Assembly (NCBI GenBank): GCA_947311845.1 | Contig: CAMZMU010000049.1 | Coordinates: forward strand, 5,789,597 to 5,853,596 | Reading direction: 5' to 3' | Length of the DNA: 64,000 nucleotides | DNA from: Poa pratensis | Taxonomy: Eukaryota; Streptophyta; Magnoliopsida; Poales; Poaceae | Part shown: positions 44,061-54,019 of the stretch, piece by piece | How the letters are laid out: each line of letters begins with the position of its first letter | Numbering within the stretch: the first letter of the stretch is position 1 | Translations under genes and position numbers: made by a program | Notes under the pieces: model-generated | What the model saw: the letters and a program-made list of their open reading frames with translations, nothing else | What the model was told of the DNA's origin: nothing | The model's database searches: none

Positions 44061-44100
44061 ACAGTACTCCGGACCAAAAGTCCTTTTTCTACTAGTGCAA

Positions 44101-44460
44101 CACTTTGTGTGCGAATGTACTCCCCAATTTTTTTCCAGAATTTTTTGACGTTTTGATATCCGTTTAAAATGCATTTGGCATAACTAGTACATCTTGATGT
44201 AAAAGTGGGATCCCACTTATCCCACTTATAGTGTATCAGGACGTTTTTAGTTTAAAAGTTTGACAATTTTAAAAAAATAAAAACACTACATGTGGGATTG
44301 TGGGATAAGTGGGATCCCACTTTCCTTACAAGGTAAAACATCGTGTCCACGTATGACACGACGACATTTTTTCCTCGTTGCTTCCTTTCCTCCCCATCTG
44401 AGTATCTGACCCGTCAATGTTCTCCCACGTTGCGACGCGCAGAAACTGATGAGGCCGCAG
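44101..44460 (+). repeat. Copy A of the interspersed sequence (right part), inverted relative to 49260-49560
   Basis: After the CACTA end the host sequence continues 'cactttgtgtgcgaatgtac' and later 'aggtaaaacatcgtgtccac' and 'gttgcgacgcgcagaaactg'. These occur in the same order on the minus strand at about 49505-49270. Copy A has an extra ~130 bases with 'gtgggatcccacttatccca' motifs (44206-44335), which form an inverted repeat of their own, perhaps a small insertion. Confidence 0.82.
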
Positions 44461-45102
44461 CCCCATACAAGCTACATCACGGCGTTTCTGCCATATTCCT
44501 TCTGTATCAATTGCATAAACAACTATATCTCCATCGGCTCAAAATTATTATTGTAATCGGATGTGCAACCGCTTGCTTGCTTCCCTTCCCGCCATTTTTT
44601 TTTTAATAATACATTTTTTTAATTAAATTTGAAAAATATTACGGAAAACCACGAAATTCCAAAAATAATACACCTTCGGCCAGGGCTGGGCCGATAAGGG
44701 CCCGTCGACCAGGGCTGGGCCGAAAAGACCTCGTCGGCTCTGGCTTAGCCGATTGCTTTGCATGGCGGGCCAGGCCTGCGGCCGACAGGCCTTTCTGCGT
44801 CACGTGGCCACACATCGGCCCAAGCCTAGCCGACCGGCCACTAATCGGCCCAAACCTGGCCGACAGGGCGCTGCATAAGGCTCGGCCGAGCCTTCTTCTT
44901 CCTCGCGTGCTCTTCTTCCTTTCTTCTTCATTTCTTCTTCCAGCAGCTCCGTGCGCGCCGATCTGTCCATCCAGCCAACAATTCTTCCTGCATGTAGTGT
45001 TAGAGAGTTTAGGCAGCTCAGATATACATATGAGTTAGGTTTTGTGCAATTTCGTGTTGTTTGGTTAGATCAATGGTGTAGTTTAGGTGGAGGTTGGTGT
45101 AG

Positions 45103-45165
45103 GGTGGTGGTGGTGGTGGTGCAGCGTGGTGGTGGTGCAGCGGTGGTGGTGACGGTGGTTGTCCA
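45103..45165. repeat. GGT-rich microsatellite
   Basis: A run of 'ggtggtggtg' units interrupted by 'cagcg', in the non-coding part of the long-TIR element. It creates a short artificial Val/Gly-type frame. Confidence 0.85.
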
Positions 45166-45462
45166 TTGAATCGGCACGCTTCAAGGGTATGCGTTTTTTT
45201 GGCTAATTAGGATTTACTGTTAATTATGTACGCATTAGTGTTAAGGTGGCAGTGTGATATTGATATTGCTAGGTATTTGTTGCGCTACTAATATTAAGTA
45301 CATAGTTGTTGCCGGTTATAACAGTAAATTGGTGTCACATTAGTGTGCATCCTTCAATATTAAGTACATAGTTGTTGCCGGTATATGTGGTCGACGCCCA
45401 TCCAGCCCCCTCCTCGTGATCCTCGGCCACGCAGGGGTCAGTGATATCTTTGGGTCATATTC

Positions 45463-45551
45463 CTATTTCGATTTGTATGTGAGACATATATGTATTTCGA
45501 TTTGTATGTGAGACATATATGTATTTCGATTTGTATGTGAGACATATATGT
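45463..45551. repeat. 29-bp tandem repeat, three copies
   Basis: 'tatttcgatttgtatgtgag' plus 'acatatatg' occurs three times in succession, the first slightly altered at its start. It lies inside the long-TIR element, downstream of its gene. Confidence 0.88.
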
Positions 45552-45726
45552 ACGAGACATATTATTATCTATGTACGAGACATATCCTTCCACATTGCAT
45601 CGATACATTAATCTAACATGCAAGTACAACTCTCCGTTACAACTTCAGTAGTTCTACGTACTGGATCTTAAAGATACTTGTAAATAATACATAGAACTGA
45701 ACGATAACTAATTCTAATCAACGACT

Positions 45727-46447
45727 TCACTTCCCTCTGCCACGTGTTCGTGATGGAGGCATGAAGTCATCATCACTATTTTCATCGGCGACAGCCTTCG
45801 ATGGGCCAACACTCTTAAACTTACGTCTACGGTTCCCTCGTTTAGGAGGCATGAAATCATCATCACTGTCATCTTTGGCCTTTGATATAGCCCTCTTCAC
45901 GTCATCAGCGTACAATGCATTCTGTGGACGCCCATCAGGACAAGCGCCAAAAAGAGCTTCCATCCAACCAAAATGAGGGATCTCTTTGTTCAGAAACTGT
46001 GCGTCTGCGGGCCAGCGCTGCAGAAGAATAAAAGCAGAGAAAAATATTTCAGCCATATAACACTATATTCTAACAAAAAAAACTTCCGTACTCAGTTAGC
46101 TCCACGTGAAATGCATAGGCCTCCCGCGAAAAATGGATTATCTTTGACTTAGGAGTTATAGGCATGTCCCGTAAACCCGCCTCGATATCTTTTAGCTCAT
46201 ACACTCTCTGCCACTTCCACCGCCACCCATCAATTTCATCTAAAATTTCTTCAGGGGTCATATGCGGGATTTTGTATTTTTTGGCTATAGTTTCTCCCAG
46301 CTCACGAATGTTGCCCGTCTCACTAACTAGCTCCCTATAACAGCTCTTCGCCCTACCCTCCCTACTACTACCATCAGTCCATCTTACGGCTTCATACAGA
46401 ACACACCATGACCTATGTTCCAAACTAGGACCCGAACTACCGGACAT
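45727..46447 (-). CDS. Gene carried by the long-TIR element, unknown function, probably two exons
   Basis: Exon 1 starts at the ATG at 46447 (MSGSSGPSLEHRSWCVLYEA) and is open to about 46077. It contains VRWTDGSSREGRAKSCYREL and MTPEEILDEIDGWRWKWQRV. Exon 2 follows an acceptor near 46005-46015 and encodes FLNKEIPHFGWMEALFGACP, then an acidic/basic tail with SDDDFMPP twice and an RTRGRGK end. The donor is ambiguous: GTACGG after the LTE codons does not keep phase with the first acceptor, and another pair does. A good TATA box lies 64 bases upstream. I recognise no domain. The tail suggests a chromatin or nucleic-acid association, which is inference. Confidence 0.6.
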
Positions 46448-46510
46448 CCTTCCTATGCGACTAAGAAAATCACCACGCACCGCACGCCTCCATCACAACG
46501 TCTGCTGGGG

Positions 46511-46519
46511 TATATATAA
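46511..46519 (-). promoter_or_regulatory. TATA box of the gene in the long-TIR element
   Basis: The minus-strand reading is CTTATATATACCCC, with a predicted start about 30 bases downstream and an ATG at 46447. This is the strongest TATA match in the right half of the window. Confidence 0.6.
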
Positions 46520-46547
46520 GCTCACCCAGGAGAATAAGAGCAGGAGA

Positions 46548-46650
46548 AAAATGGCGGGAGGAAAAGGGCGGGAGAACATGGCGGGAGAAAAAGGGCGGGA
46601 GAAAAGGGCGGGGAAAATGTGCGGGAACAAAGCCGCGGGAGACTTGGCGG
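46548..46650. repeat. Short G-rich tandem repeat (gcgggagaaaa unit)
   Basis: Eight or so units of 'ggcgggagaaaa(a)g' and variants lie upstream of the TATA box of the gene in the long-TIR element. Confidence 0.75.
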
Positions 46651-47130
46651 GAGACAAATCGCAGGAACGACGGATAAAAAAATATAGCATGCAGCATTCG
46701 GCCCAATCTAGGCCGACTGGGCCTTGTCGGCTGGGCCTAGGCCGACATCATCTGGTCGGCCCAGTACTAGCCGATATGGTTCTCTGACAGCGCCATCCGT
46801 CGCCGACAGGCTTATCGGCCCAGTCCTGGCCGACAGGCCCTTATCGGCTAGGCCCAGGCCGAAGGTGTATTATTTCTGGAATTTCGTGGTTTTCCGTAAT
46901 ATTTTTCAAATTTAATTAAAAAAAATGTATTATTAAAAAAAAAATTAGCTCCCTTCCCTCCCTGTCGTCGTAGTGGTAGCATGCTCTGCTGACCTTGCAA
47001 TGGCGATGCCATCCACGAAATCATCCTGCCTACAAGTGCCAGCTCCTGTACCTCTGCTCAATCCAGATCCAAAAAGCACTCGACATCTATACCACCAAGC
47101 TGCTAGCTATCCAGCATTGACCGATCCACC

Positions 47131-47865
47131 ATGGCGAGGCTTCACCTTTCCGTCGTCTGCGTCGTCCTCCTCGCGCTCGCCGCCCCATCCCTCGCAGGCG
47201 ACCCCGACATGCTCCAAGACGTCTGCGTCGCCGACATGGCATCCCGTGAGTTACCCAGCTAAACCATTCATCTTAGTTTGTCAACCTCTTTCCTGCTGCA
47301 TCTTTGTGCTGACACGCTACTGTGGTGATCAATGGCGGCAGCGATCAAGCTGAACGGCTTCCCGTGCAAGGCCAACATCACGGCCGACGACTTCTTCTTC
47401 GCTGGGCTCAAGAAGGCCGGCAACACCAGCAACGCCGCGGGCTCCGCGTGACCGCCGCCAACGTGCTGTCCTTCCCGGGGTGAACACCCACGGCGTCTCC
47501 ATGGCGCGCATCGACTACGCCAAGGGAGGCCAGAACCCGCCGCACACCCACCGCGTGCCACCGAGATCATCTTCGTCACCCAGGGCACCCTCGAGGTCGG
47601 CTTCATCACCACCGCCAACAAGCTCTTCACCAAGATCCTCAACGTCGGCGACGTCTTCGTCTTCCCGCGCGGCCTCGTGCACTTCTAGCAGAACAGGGGA
47701 TACGGCCCCGCCTTCGTCATCGCCGCCTTCAACAGCACCCAGGGCACCCAGGTCATCGCCAACACCCTCTTCGCCGCCGCGCCACCCGTGCCCACCGACG
47801 TGCTCGCCAAGGCCTTCCGAGTCGGCAACGAAGACATTGACGCTGTCAAGCTCAGGTTCAAGTAG
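47131..47865 (+). pseudogene. Germin-like protein (cupin) pseudogene
   Basis: Exon 1 (47131-47245) encodes a signal peptide, MARLHLSVVCVVLLALAAPS, then GDPDMLQDVCVAD. It ends at CC|gtgagt. Exon 2 starts at 47342 after 'ggcggcag' and continues in phase with [20 protein letters not shown]. Germin box 1 (PPHTH, then [16 protein letters not shown]) and box 2 ([13 protein letters not shown]) are recognisable. The mature protein would be an apoplastic Mn-binding cupin, often an oxalate oxidase or superoxide dismutase. Three single-base losses (about 47447, 47479, 47552) and one in-frame TAG at 47686, where the family has Gln, break it. The natural stop is at 47863. Confidence 0.9.
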
Positions 47866-48074
47866 GGCGCCTCCCTCCGTCCGTAACTAATTCTTCTGTC
47901 TCAGATTCTTTCTCAAGAGAAGAATCATGTACGTATGTTGGTTACTGAATAAGTCATACCAAAGTGAACTGTAACTGACTTTTATTTGCTTTTGCGATGA
48001 GTGTAATTTGAATTTTTTTTTTATGTGTACTACTCCGTATGTTACATTGGTTGGTCTTCGAAATAATACAAACC

Positions 48075-48654
48075 TCTGTTTAAAATAGCGGGCTATTGTG
48101 TTTAGCCCCGGCGATTTCACAAGCCACGAAAGGTTATAGCCGGGCTATAGCGCGGCTATGACCTTATAGCCTTTTGCTAAATAATGGAAAATAATAATAT
48201 TTGGGCAGCATATATTTGTGTATATATCAATAATTCACAGATGTATAACATATTAGAAGTTCTTGACATAGTTCTGTCCACATATTACAACATTAAGTAG
48301 CATAATTCTGACCGGGAGTGTGAGGTTGCGCCACCGCCATGGCCGCCGCCCCTCCTGGTTCTATTTTTGGGAGATAGAGGAGAGAATGAGAATAATTTAG
48401 GGGTAGGGTTGATATTTGGGCGCGAAAGTGGGCTGGGCGTGACAAATTTGACCCGAGCGGGACAAAATTTGGTCCAAATTTTTTAGATCGCCTGAGCGGG
48501 AATATAGCCGCTAAGGGGCTAAACTGAGGCTAAATTCCTATAGCCGGGCTATTAGCGGCTATTACCTTTTTAGCTTACAAAGGCCTAATCTATAGCGCCG
48601 AGTCTCTCGCAAGGCTATATCCGGGCTATAGCCGGGTGATAGCCGGCTATTTAT
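48075..48654. mobile_element. hAT-like non-autonomous element (580 bp)
   Basis: TACAAACC occurs at 48067-48074 and 48655-48662 as a perfect 8-bp flanking repeat, the hAT duplication length. The ends share an imperfect inverted motif (AAAATAGCGGGCTAT on the left, AAATAGCCGGCTAT on the right when reversed). Within about 120 bases of both ends lie many copies of 'tatagc', 'gggctat' and 'ggctat', the subterminal pattern of such elements. There is no transposase. The element lies about 200 bases downstream of the germin-like pseudogene. Confidence 0.65.
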
Positions 48655-48662
48655 TACAAACC

Positions 48663-49194
48663 GGCTTTTGTTCAGCCTAATGTATGTTTCAGCAGCTTGC
48701 AGTTGTTTTCCTTATGCGTATGTTACATTTCTTGATGTGGACTATGTTACTTTAGTTTTTCTTGGCTTTGTGAACTTACCTATTTTTCTAAGGGGCTGCA
48801 AATATTACACTTTATGTTTAAGCTGACATGAGATTTTCTAAATGCAAGAGAAATGAGGAATAACAGGCTAGCGTATCAGTTGCTTTCAAAGATCGGATGA
48901 CCGGCAACTCGCAGCTCTAGGATACATCGCAGTTTTTCCACAACTAGGAGGATCTCCACCGCTTATCGTGACCGTTGATTTTGCATTCAGCGAACGATAT
49001 TATTCCTACTAATTGATGTGTTGATAAGAAAATATATGTTAATGCGTGGTTTTCGACATGTACATAAATTTCTTGTTAGTAAATGAATCTACAAAAGTAA
49101 ATAACCTAAATTCAAAAATTATTGATAATGCATTCATTTTGAAATTCTTTTGCAAATGTGTGCACGAATCGTAAAGCATTTGGAGGTGTGAGAT
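48663..49194. other. Non-coding stretch between hAT-like element and inverted repeat copy B
   Basis: AT-rich, no open frame of interest. It contains 'gttgctttcaaagatcggatgaccggcaactc' in pieces similar to the tail of the duplicated segments (near 20545 and 22010), so it belongs to the same older sequence family. Confidence 0.45.
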
Positions 49195-50225
49195 AAGCGG
49201 GGGAGATCCTTTTAGTTGTGGAGTTGCATTTTTCCTCGTTCACTCGATCCATGATCCATATCCACCCTTAAGCGTGCGTGGCCGCTTCAGTTTCTGCGCG
49301 TCGCAACGTGGGAGAACAGTGACAGGGTAAGATATAAGGAGGGAAGGAAGCAACGAGAAAAAAATGTCATTTTGTCGCATGTGGACACGATGTTTTACCT
49401 CATACCTCTAGATGTACTAGTTAAGCAATTTGCATTTTAAATGGATTTCAAAACGTCAAAAATTGTGAAAAAAATTGGGGGTTTACATTTGCACACAAAG
49501 TGTTGCGGAAAAAGTCATTTTGGAGAACCAAAAATTGTGTTTTCTCACGGAGGCCACAAAAATATTCTTTTTTTTCTTCCATGAAACTTCATGTGTGAAC
49601 AACTGAACCTGGAATGTCCGGATGTACATCCAAGTTTCTTTCCGATTTTTTTTCATTTTAAAATGTGTTGTAAATGGATTAGATATCGATCTTGCCATAA
49701 GTTTTATCTGACTAATGATTTTTAATTGTGAATTTGTCTCACCTTAGAGCGCTGGGAAGAAGAGTTTGACAATTAACATCCATATATGAACTTAAAATAA
49801 AATATATCGACCCTCGACTCCTATGTCAATTTACCAAACACGAGGCCAATCTATAGGTGTTCCTCTTAATTGGAGACAACGTCACTGGCGGAGCGCCGGG
49901 AACGATGCACATGACCACGATGGACTTATCGAGTAGTTGCACATGCTAGCTTACCGTTAGACCTCACGGTGATCAAATTGAGTTTGGTGTTTTTGACTAT
50001 CGGGAAGGCAAGGCTGATCAAGCAAACAGGTTTGTTGCCCAATTGCAGGCAAGCTGTCTCAATCCATAATCAATTCCACACTTGCATCACGATGATTCTG
50101 ACTTTTCAGAGGGCTGATGAAACAAAAGAGGCAAGTACGCACGTATATGCCCTTCCCAAATTGCTAACAAGCTGTGTCCGTTCATAATCAATTCCACTTG
50201 CGTCATTGATGAGTCATTTGGTCAA
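49195..50225 (-). repeat. Interspersed non-coding sequence, copy B (inverted, mostly uninterrupted)
   Basis: Read on the minus strand this copy runs through the same order of landmarks as copy A (28290-44460) without the 28.6-kb, 30.7-kb and CACTA insertions. It therefore contains three empty sites: near 49793 (28649-30621 element), near 49745 (Harbinger site region, partly changed) and near 49500 (CACTA). Its right edge at 50225 ends at 'ggtcaa', immediately before a CACTA-like terminus. Confidence 0.85.
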
Positions 50226-50515
50226 CACTAAAAGGAAACACCTAATAATAACCGGCTTGTAATCACCGGCGGGCTAACCAAAACCTACGTCGGTGATCTG
50301 CTGGGACCAAATTCCGCAGCTAATCACCGATGAGGGCAAATTTCCACGCCAGCAATACGTTGAAATCAGTGGCGTGTACGACAGATAGCTATGCCGGTGA
50401 TATGTGGGCCCAAAGAATCAAACAAGGATAAAACTATCACCGGCGTGGAAAGTGAGATGCACGTCGGTATTATATTGCGTAGTTACTGGCGTGGGGTCTG
50501 GTAGGTGAAAGTGCA
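50226..50515 (+). mobile_element. CACTA-type left terminus, truncated
   Basis: Begins CACTAAAAGGAAACACC at the point where the host sequence 'catttggtcaa' (continuing 'tggctag' in other copies) is interrupted. Inside are repeats of 'caccgg(c/t)g' and 'cgtcggt' in both orientations. No matching right terminus (TTTAGTG) was found, and the structure stops at about 50515. Confidence 0.6.
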
Positions 50516-51170
50516 TAGTGCCTCCATGTGTGGTTTTGGTAATTAATGACAATCCTTATGGACTAATGTTTGCATTGAGATATACTTGTAGTTCTTGTCC
50601 ATAGGAAAAGATTGAAATTCATGTGTTGGACTATAGAAGATTACATGATGATCAATACTCTATTCAAGGGTTTATATCAAGAATGGTCATGTGTAGAGTT
50701 GAGCGTATTGTAAGTATGTCTTGAAGATTCAAGACATCATCTTTGTGAAGAGAGAGAAAATTATGAAGTGCAAGTTCAAGAGAAACATCTTGAAAAAATC
50801 CTATGCTTGAATCTTGCCACTCATTTGGAGATATTGGTCAAGAGAAGATGCGCCTATGAGAGGCTCTCCCACTTTGGGGTATGGGGGAGCAACATGTGAA
50901 TCTTCATCAAGCGAAGCGCAAACAAGAAAAGTGGTCCACTTGAAGAGACCATGATCGTCATCATCTAGCTCAAGTGGAATGTGCAAGGCAAATGTATGAT
51001 CTTGATAGAGTTTCTTTTACCGATCTCATGGTGTTAGTGGGAGACCGGGTTATAGGATAGACGGCGTACTATCAAGATGGGCTCTCAAGTGAGTAATTTG
51101 ATCGCATCTTTGTGGAGAGATCAAACCTTTGCATATTGGGCATATCATCTTTCTTGGTTCTTATTTGGCT
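50516..51170 (+). repeat. Unclassified interspersed sequence
   Basis: Starts 'gaaagtgcatagtgcctcc' and contains phrases such as 'gagactctcccactttgggg'-like and 'gaccgggttataggatagac' segments, with no open frame. Both edges abut CACTA-derived DNA. It looks like a piece of a high-copy grass repeat, but I cannot name the family. Confidence 0.4.
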
Positions 51171-53079
51171 TTTATCCATGGGCTCTCTTGCCACTCGTCA
51201 TAGTCCGCTCTCTTCTGCAGCCACAAGTGATACTCCGCCTCATAGTCCGCGTAAGCGGCATCGAAGGCCGCCTCGAAATCAGGCTACAATTTCAAAATAG
51301 AACGAATCTCGTCAACTTAGCCACTTAGCTAGAAACGAATGCGGAAAGGGAATGAAATTGAGAAAACTTACATCGGGGCGAGCTCGGGAAGGCCGTCGAG
51401 GAGGCAGGACAGGGGGGTCGTCGGCGGTGAGTGTAGCCTTGATACGCACGAGGCCCAACTCAGGAGTACGCGAGATTACCGCACTAAGCCTTCAAAAATC
51501 ACATAAATTGCCAAATCTAGGTGCACAGACATGACAAACAATGATAAATAAACAAAGTCCAGCAATACATATTACATAGTAAGGTCCACAAACACACAAA
51601 TCACCATAGTTTTGCAATTTCAATTAAAATTTTCTTACTGTTGTCCTAGATTTGGCTTGTCCTTGCTACTAGAATTATCAACAACAATTTTCATCAACAG
51701 ACTCGAGAGGGACGAGATAGTACCGTGGCCCGTTGGCATGTGGAGCTTCAACCGGTTGCTGTTGTCCTGGATGAGGGGTGGCGAGGGGGGAGCTGCTCTG
51801 CTGCCTGCTGGATGAGAGACGAGGTGGCGGACGATGCTGCTCCGACCGTCATGGACGATGGTGCCAGCGGAGATGGCAGGGACGGGCGGACGGTGCTGGA
51901 GGACGCACGGACGAGGACGAGCACGGACGGGGACGCATGGACGGAGACGGCGCAGGAGCTCGGGCCGGGCTAGCTTCCAGCCGCCGTGTTCCTCGGCGCC
52001 GGCGCGTCGTTCAGATTGAGCGGAGGAGAGGACCTGGCGGGCCGGGCGGGGCGTGGTCACCGGATTGAGCCGGCGGCGCTAGGGTTGGCGCTAGGGAGGG
52101 GATCGAGCGGGAGGCGGCGATATGAGGGCAAAGTCTTTCCCATCCCGAACAGGTGGGGATATGAGGGCAAAGTCTACGCATTGCCGTCGGCGTAGCCAAT
52201 TTTTTTTAAATTTTGTATTTTTTAAATTATTATTTAGTATACAAAACATTACTACATGTCTGTATTTTTTGAAACCAAAAACAATTATTTAAGTAAACAA
52301 TAATGAATAAGTAATAATCTATTATACAAATCTGTAAATCGCAAATTGACAAATCATATATCCATAATATGGTATATAATATACCTTTAGTTTGGGATAT
52401 TTAAGAAAGGCGTTGTCTTTATATTCATCTTTGAAATTTTATTTCAGTACATTCATACCCGGGTGATGAAGAATCTAAATGAAACCAATATTACAACTTT
52501 ACATATTTCTAATAATCTTTTTTCATAGCATAATTATATATCTACAAACTTGGGAAAGGTTTTTAAGAGTTTATGAATGTAGATAAAAAATTTAGAGCCT
52601 TCAACAATACGAGACTATCAAGATTAAATATTTCGTCATGTGGTTTTTATGGGCTTAGTCATCTGCCGCGTGACACTGTGATGAGATGGCTGATGCTCTA
52701 TTGGCATGGCGAGTTTCTTTTGGATGAAAGGCGGCTCCAGCCCTGCTCCATTTATTCAACAAAACAACAGTAACAATTAAGCACCATAGAATAACCTCTT
52801 ACAAATCACTACCGAGACCGAAACTCAACAGGCAAGCATTGTCAAAAGTACCACATCAGGGAACTAGAGCTAAGAATTTAAAAACATGCAACGCTCCAAT
52901 CAGACCCACAACCAAAACTCCAAAAGCGCTTCTGGGGTAACCATGCGCAAGCACTACCTAAATTAACCATGCCCCTTTCAGAACCACGTCGAATTGAAGT
53001 TGCCTACCTTCTCTAGTGGCCACTCTGACTGGCAAATCGGCAAATCATCGCGTGGTCGTGAGACGGCAAATCGGCCTTC

Positions 53080-53178
53080 GATCCAAACAGCGGCAAGACG
53101 TCTCTGATGATTTGCAACCGTCCGAACAAGTGTTGGGGATTTTGCTAATCATCAGAGATCCTTGCCGCTGCTTGGATC
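53080..53178 (-). ncRNA. Candidate small-RNA precursor: 99-nt imperfect foldback related to the 39.7-kb pair
   Basis: The arms 53080-53128 and 53131-53178 pair over about 45 positions with several mismatches and one-base bulges around a tiny loop. The outer 18 bases (gatccaaacagcggcaag) pair with one mismatch. The stem core 'cggcaagacgtctctgatga' is identical to the 5' arm at 39.72 kb. A TATA-like box lies about 120 bases upstream on the minus strand, and the sequence 'cactcggagaggc' upstream is shared with the 39.7-kb locus. Imperfect stems of this length are typical of plant microRNA precursors. No evidence of expression can be had from sequence. Confidence 0.45.
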
Positions 53179-53295
53179 CGACCGAGGGGAGGGTTCACCT
53201 TCAGCCTCCGCTCTAGAAACACCTGCCTCTCAGAAATCTTGCTCTCTGCTACCCGTGTACTGCCAATGATGGATGTGAAGTGTACTCCTGCCTCT

Positions 53296-53302
53296 CTTAT
53301 AG
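53296..53302 (-). promoter_or_regulatory. TATA-like box upstream of the 53.1-kb foldback
   Basis: Minus-strand CTATAAG, preceded by 'cactcggagaggcgggt' and, further upstream, 'attggctggctgg' (a CAAT-like context). It is placed about 120 bases before the foldback. Confidence 0.4.
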
Positions 53303-53659
53303 ACCCGCCTCTCCGAGTGACTCCCTCCAGCCAGCCAATCAGGAATAAGTACGCGGATCGTGTGTTTACTTCGAGAGCTTGAGAGCCGTTTGATCAAGCG
53401 AATGACTCCGTTCGGCTAGCCAATCAGGAACAAGTACGCGGATCGTGTGTTTCCTTCGAGAGCTTGGAGCCGTTGGATCAAGCAGTTGCAGTTTGTGTGT
53501 TTCCTTCGCCGGAGTGCGGTAGTAAAATAATTGATACTAATAAATAAATAAGTATAAATATAAAATAAGATAATAATTAGGCATTTGGCCGTCGGCGTAG
53601 AGGCCGGCCGTCAACGCCTTGCTCCATTCCCGTAGTGTCTCGGCCTACTTTGTTTGTTC

Positions 53660-53722
53660 ATCATGCAACTGGAAACAATACGAGGCACCCGGAAACAATA
53701 CGAGGCACCCGGAAACAATTTG
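53660..53722. repeat. 21-bp tandem repeat, about three copies
   Basis: 'ggaaacaatacgaggcaccc' occurs twice in full and then partially, just beyond the CACTA end. Confidence 0.85.
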
Positions 53723-53925
53723 GTTATTTCTCAAATCTTGCCCAATTGATTTAAATATAACACATTTAGATCGACACATTGAGTCATACGATCACATAGC
53801 ACCGAGACACCTCCTAGCAATCTCGTAGCCTAGGCGAGCGTCCCGAGCGGCATGCTTGATGCGATAAAAGCTCAATGGAAACTCTCCCCAACCTAATGCG
53901 AGGTTCTCTTCTTCCTCCTTCTTCT

Positions 53926-53995
53926 TCTCGTCCTCCTTCTTCTTCTTCTTCTTCTTCTTCTTCTTCTTGTTCTTCTTCTTCTTCTCAAGCGTTGT
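53926..53995. repeat. CTT trinucleotide microsatellite
   Basis: Mostly uninterrupted 'cttctt' with a few substitutions. It lies directly before the duplicated segment copy 2, ending ten bases before its start. Confidence 0.93.
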
Positions 53996-54019
53996 GCCAA
54001 TAGTAACATTGGCTAGAGT

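Larger units (their letters stand above)
32308..44097 (-). mobile_element. Complete CACTA (En/Spm) DNA transposon, 11,790 bp
   Basis: The terminal inverted repeat CACTAGTAGAAAA is present at 32308 and in reverse ending at 44097. The 3-bp target-site duplication CAA lies at 32305-32307 and 44098-44100. The inverted paralog at about 49500 carries the uninterrupted site (reverse strand 'tttttccgcaacactttg'), confirming both ends. All three genes lie on the minus strand: TnpD-type transposase (43734-40238), a small protein gene (39127-38657) and a TnpA/Ulp1-type gene (36542-32826). Subterminal GGTCCCGGTT repeats flank both ends. TnpD is intact but the TnpA-type gene carries a frame break, so autonomy is doubtful. 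Confidence 0.95.
44595..46944 (-). mobile_element. 2.35-kb element with ~85-bp terminal inverted repeats
   Basis: Both ends start with ten T followed by 'aataatacatttttttaatt', 'aaatttgaaaaatattacgg', 'aaaaccacgaaattcca' and 'aataatacaccttcggcc', with only two small differences over about 85 bases. Inside each end lies a block of 'ggccgac'/'gtcggcc' motifs in both orientations. Long terminal repeats without CACTA ends suggest a Mutator-like element, but no 9-bp target duplication is obvious and no MULE transposase is present. It carries a two-exon gene on the minus strand. Confidence 0.75.
51171..53637 (-). mobile_element. CACTA remnant with right terminus CACTACGGGAAT
   Basis: The terminus, read on the minus strand from 53637, is CACTACGGGAATGGAGCAAG, followed by GCCGACGGCC-type repeats. 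A second GCCGTCGGCGTAG patch lies at about 52183-52195. On the minus strand near 51283-51175 an exon-like piece reads DFEAAFDAAYADYEAEYHLW then KRADYDEWQES, directly after a good acceptor (ttgtag), and a donor (gtaagt) lies about 90 bases upstream. It may be part of a CACTA accessory gene. 52200-52990 is AT-rich without a gene. The left end is not identifiable, and the parts may come from more than one element. Confidence 0.55.
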
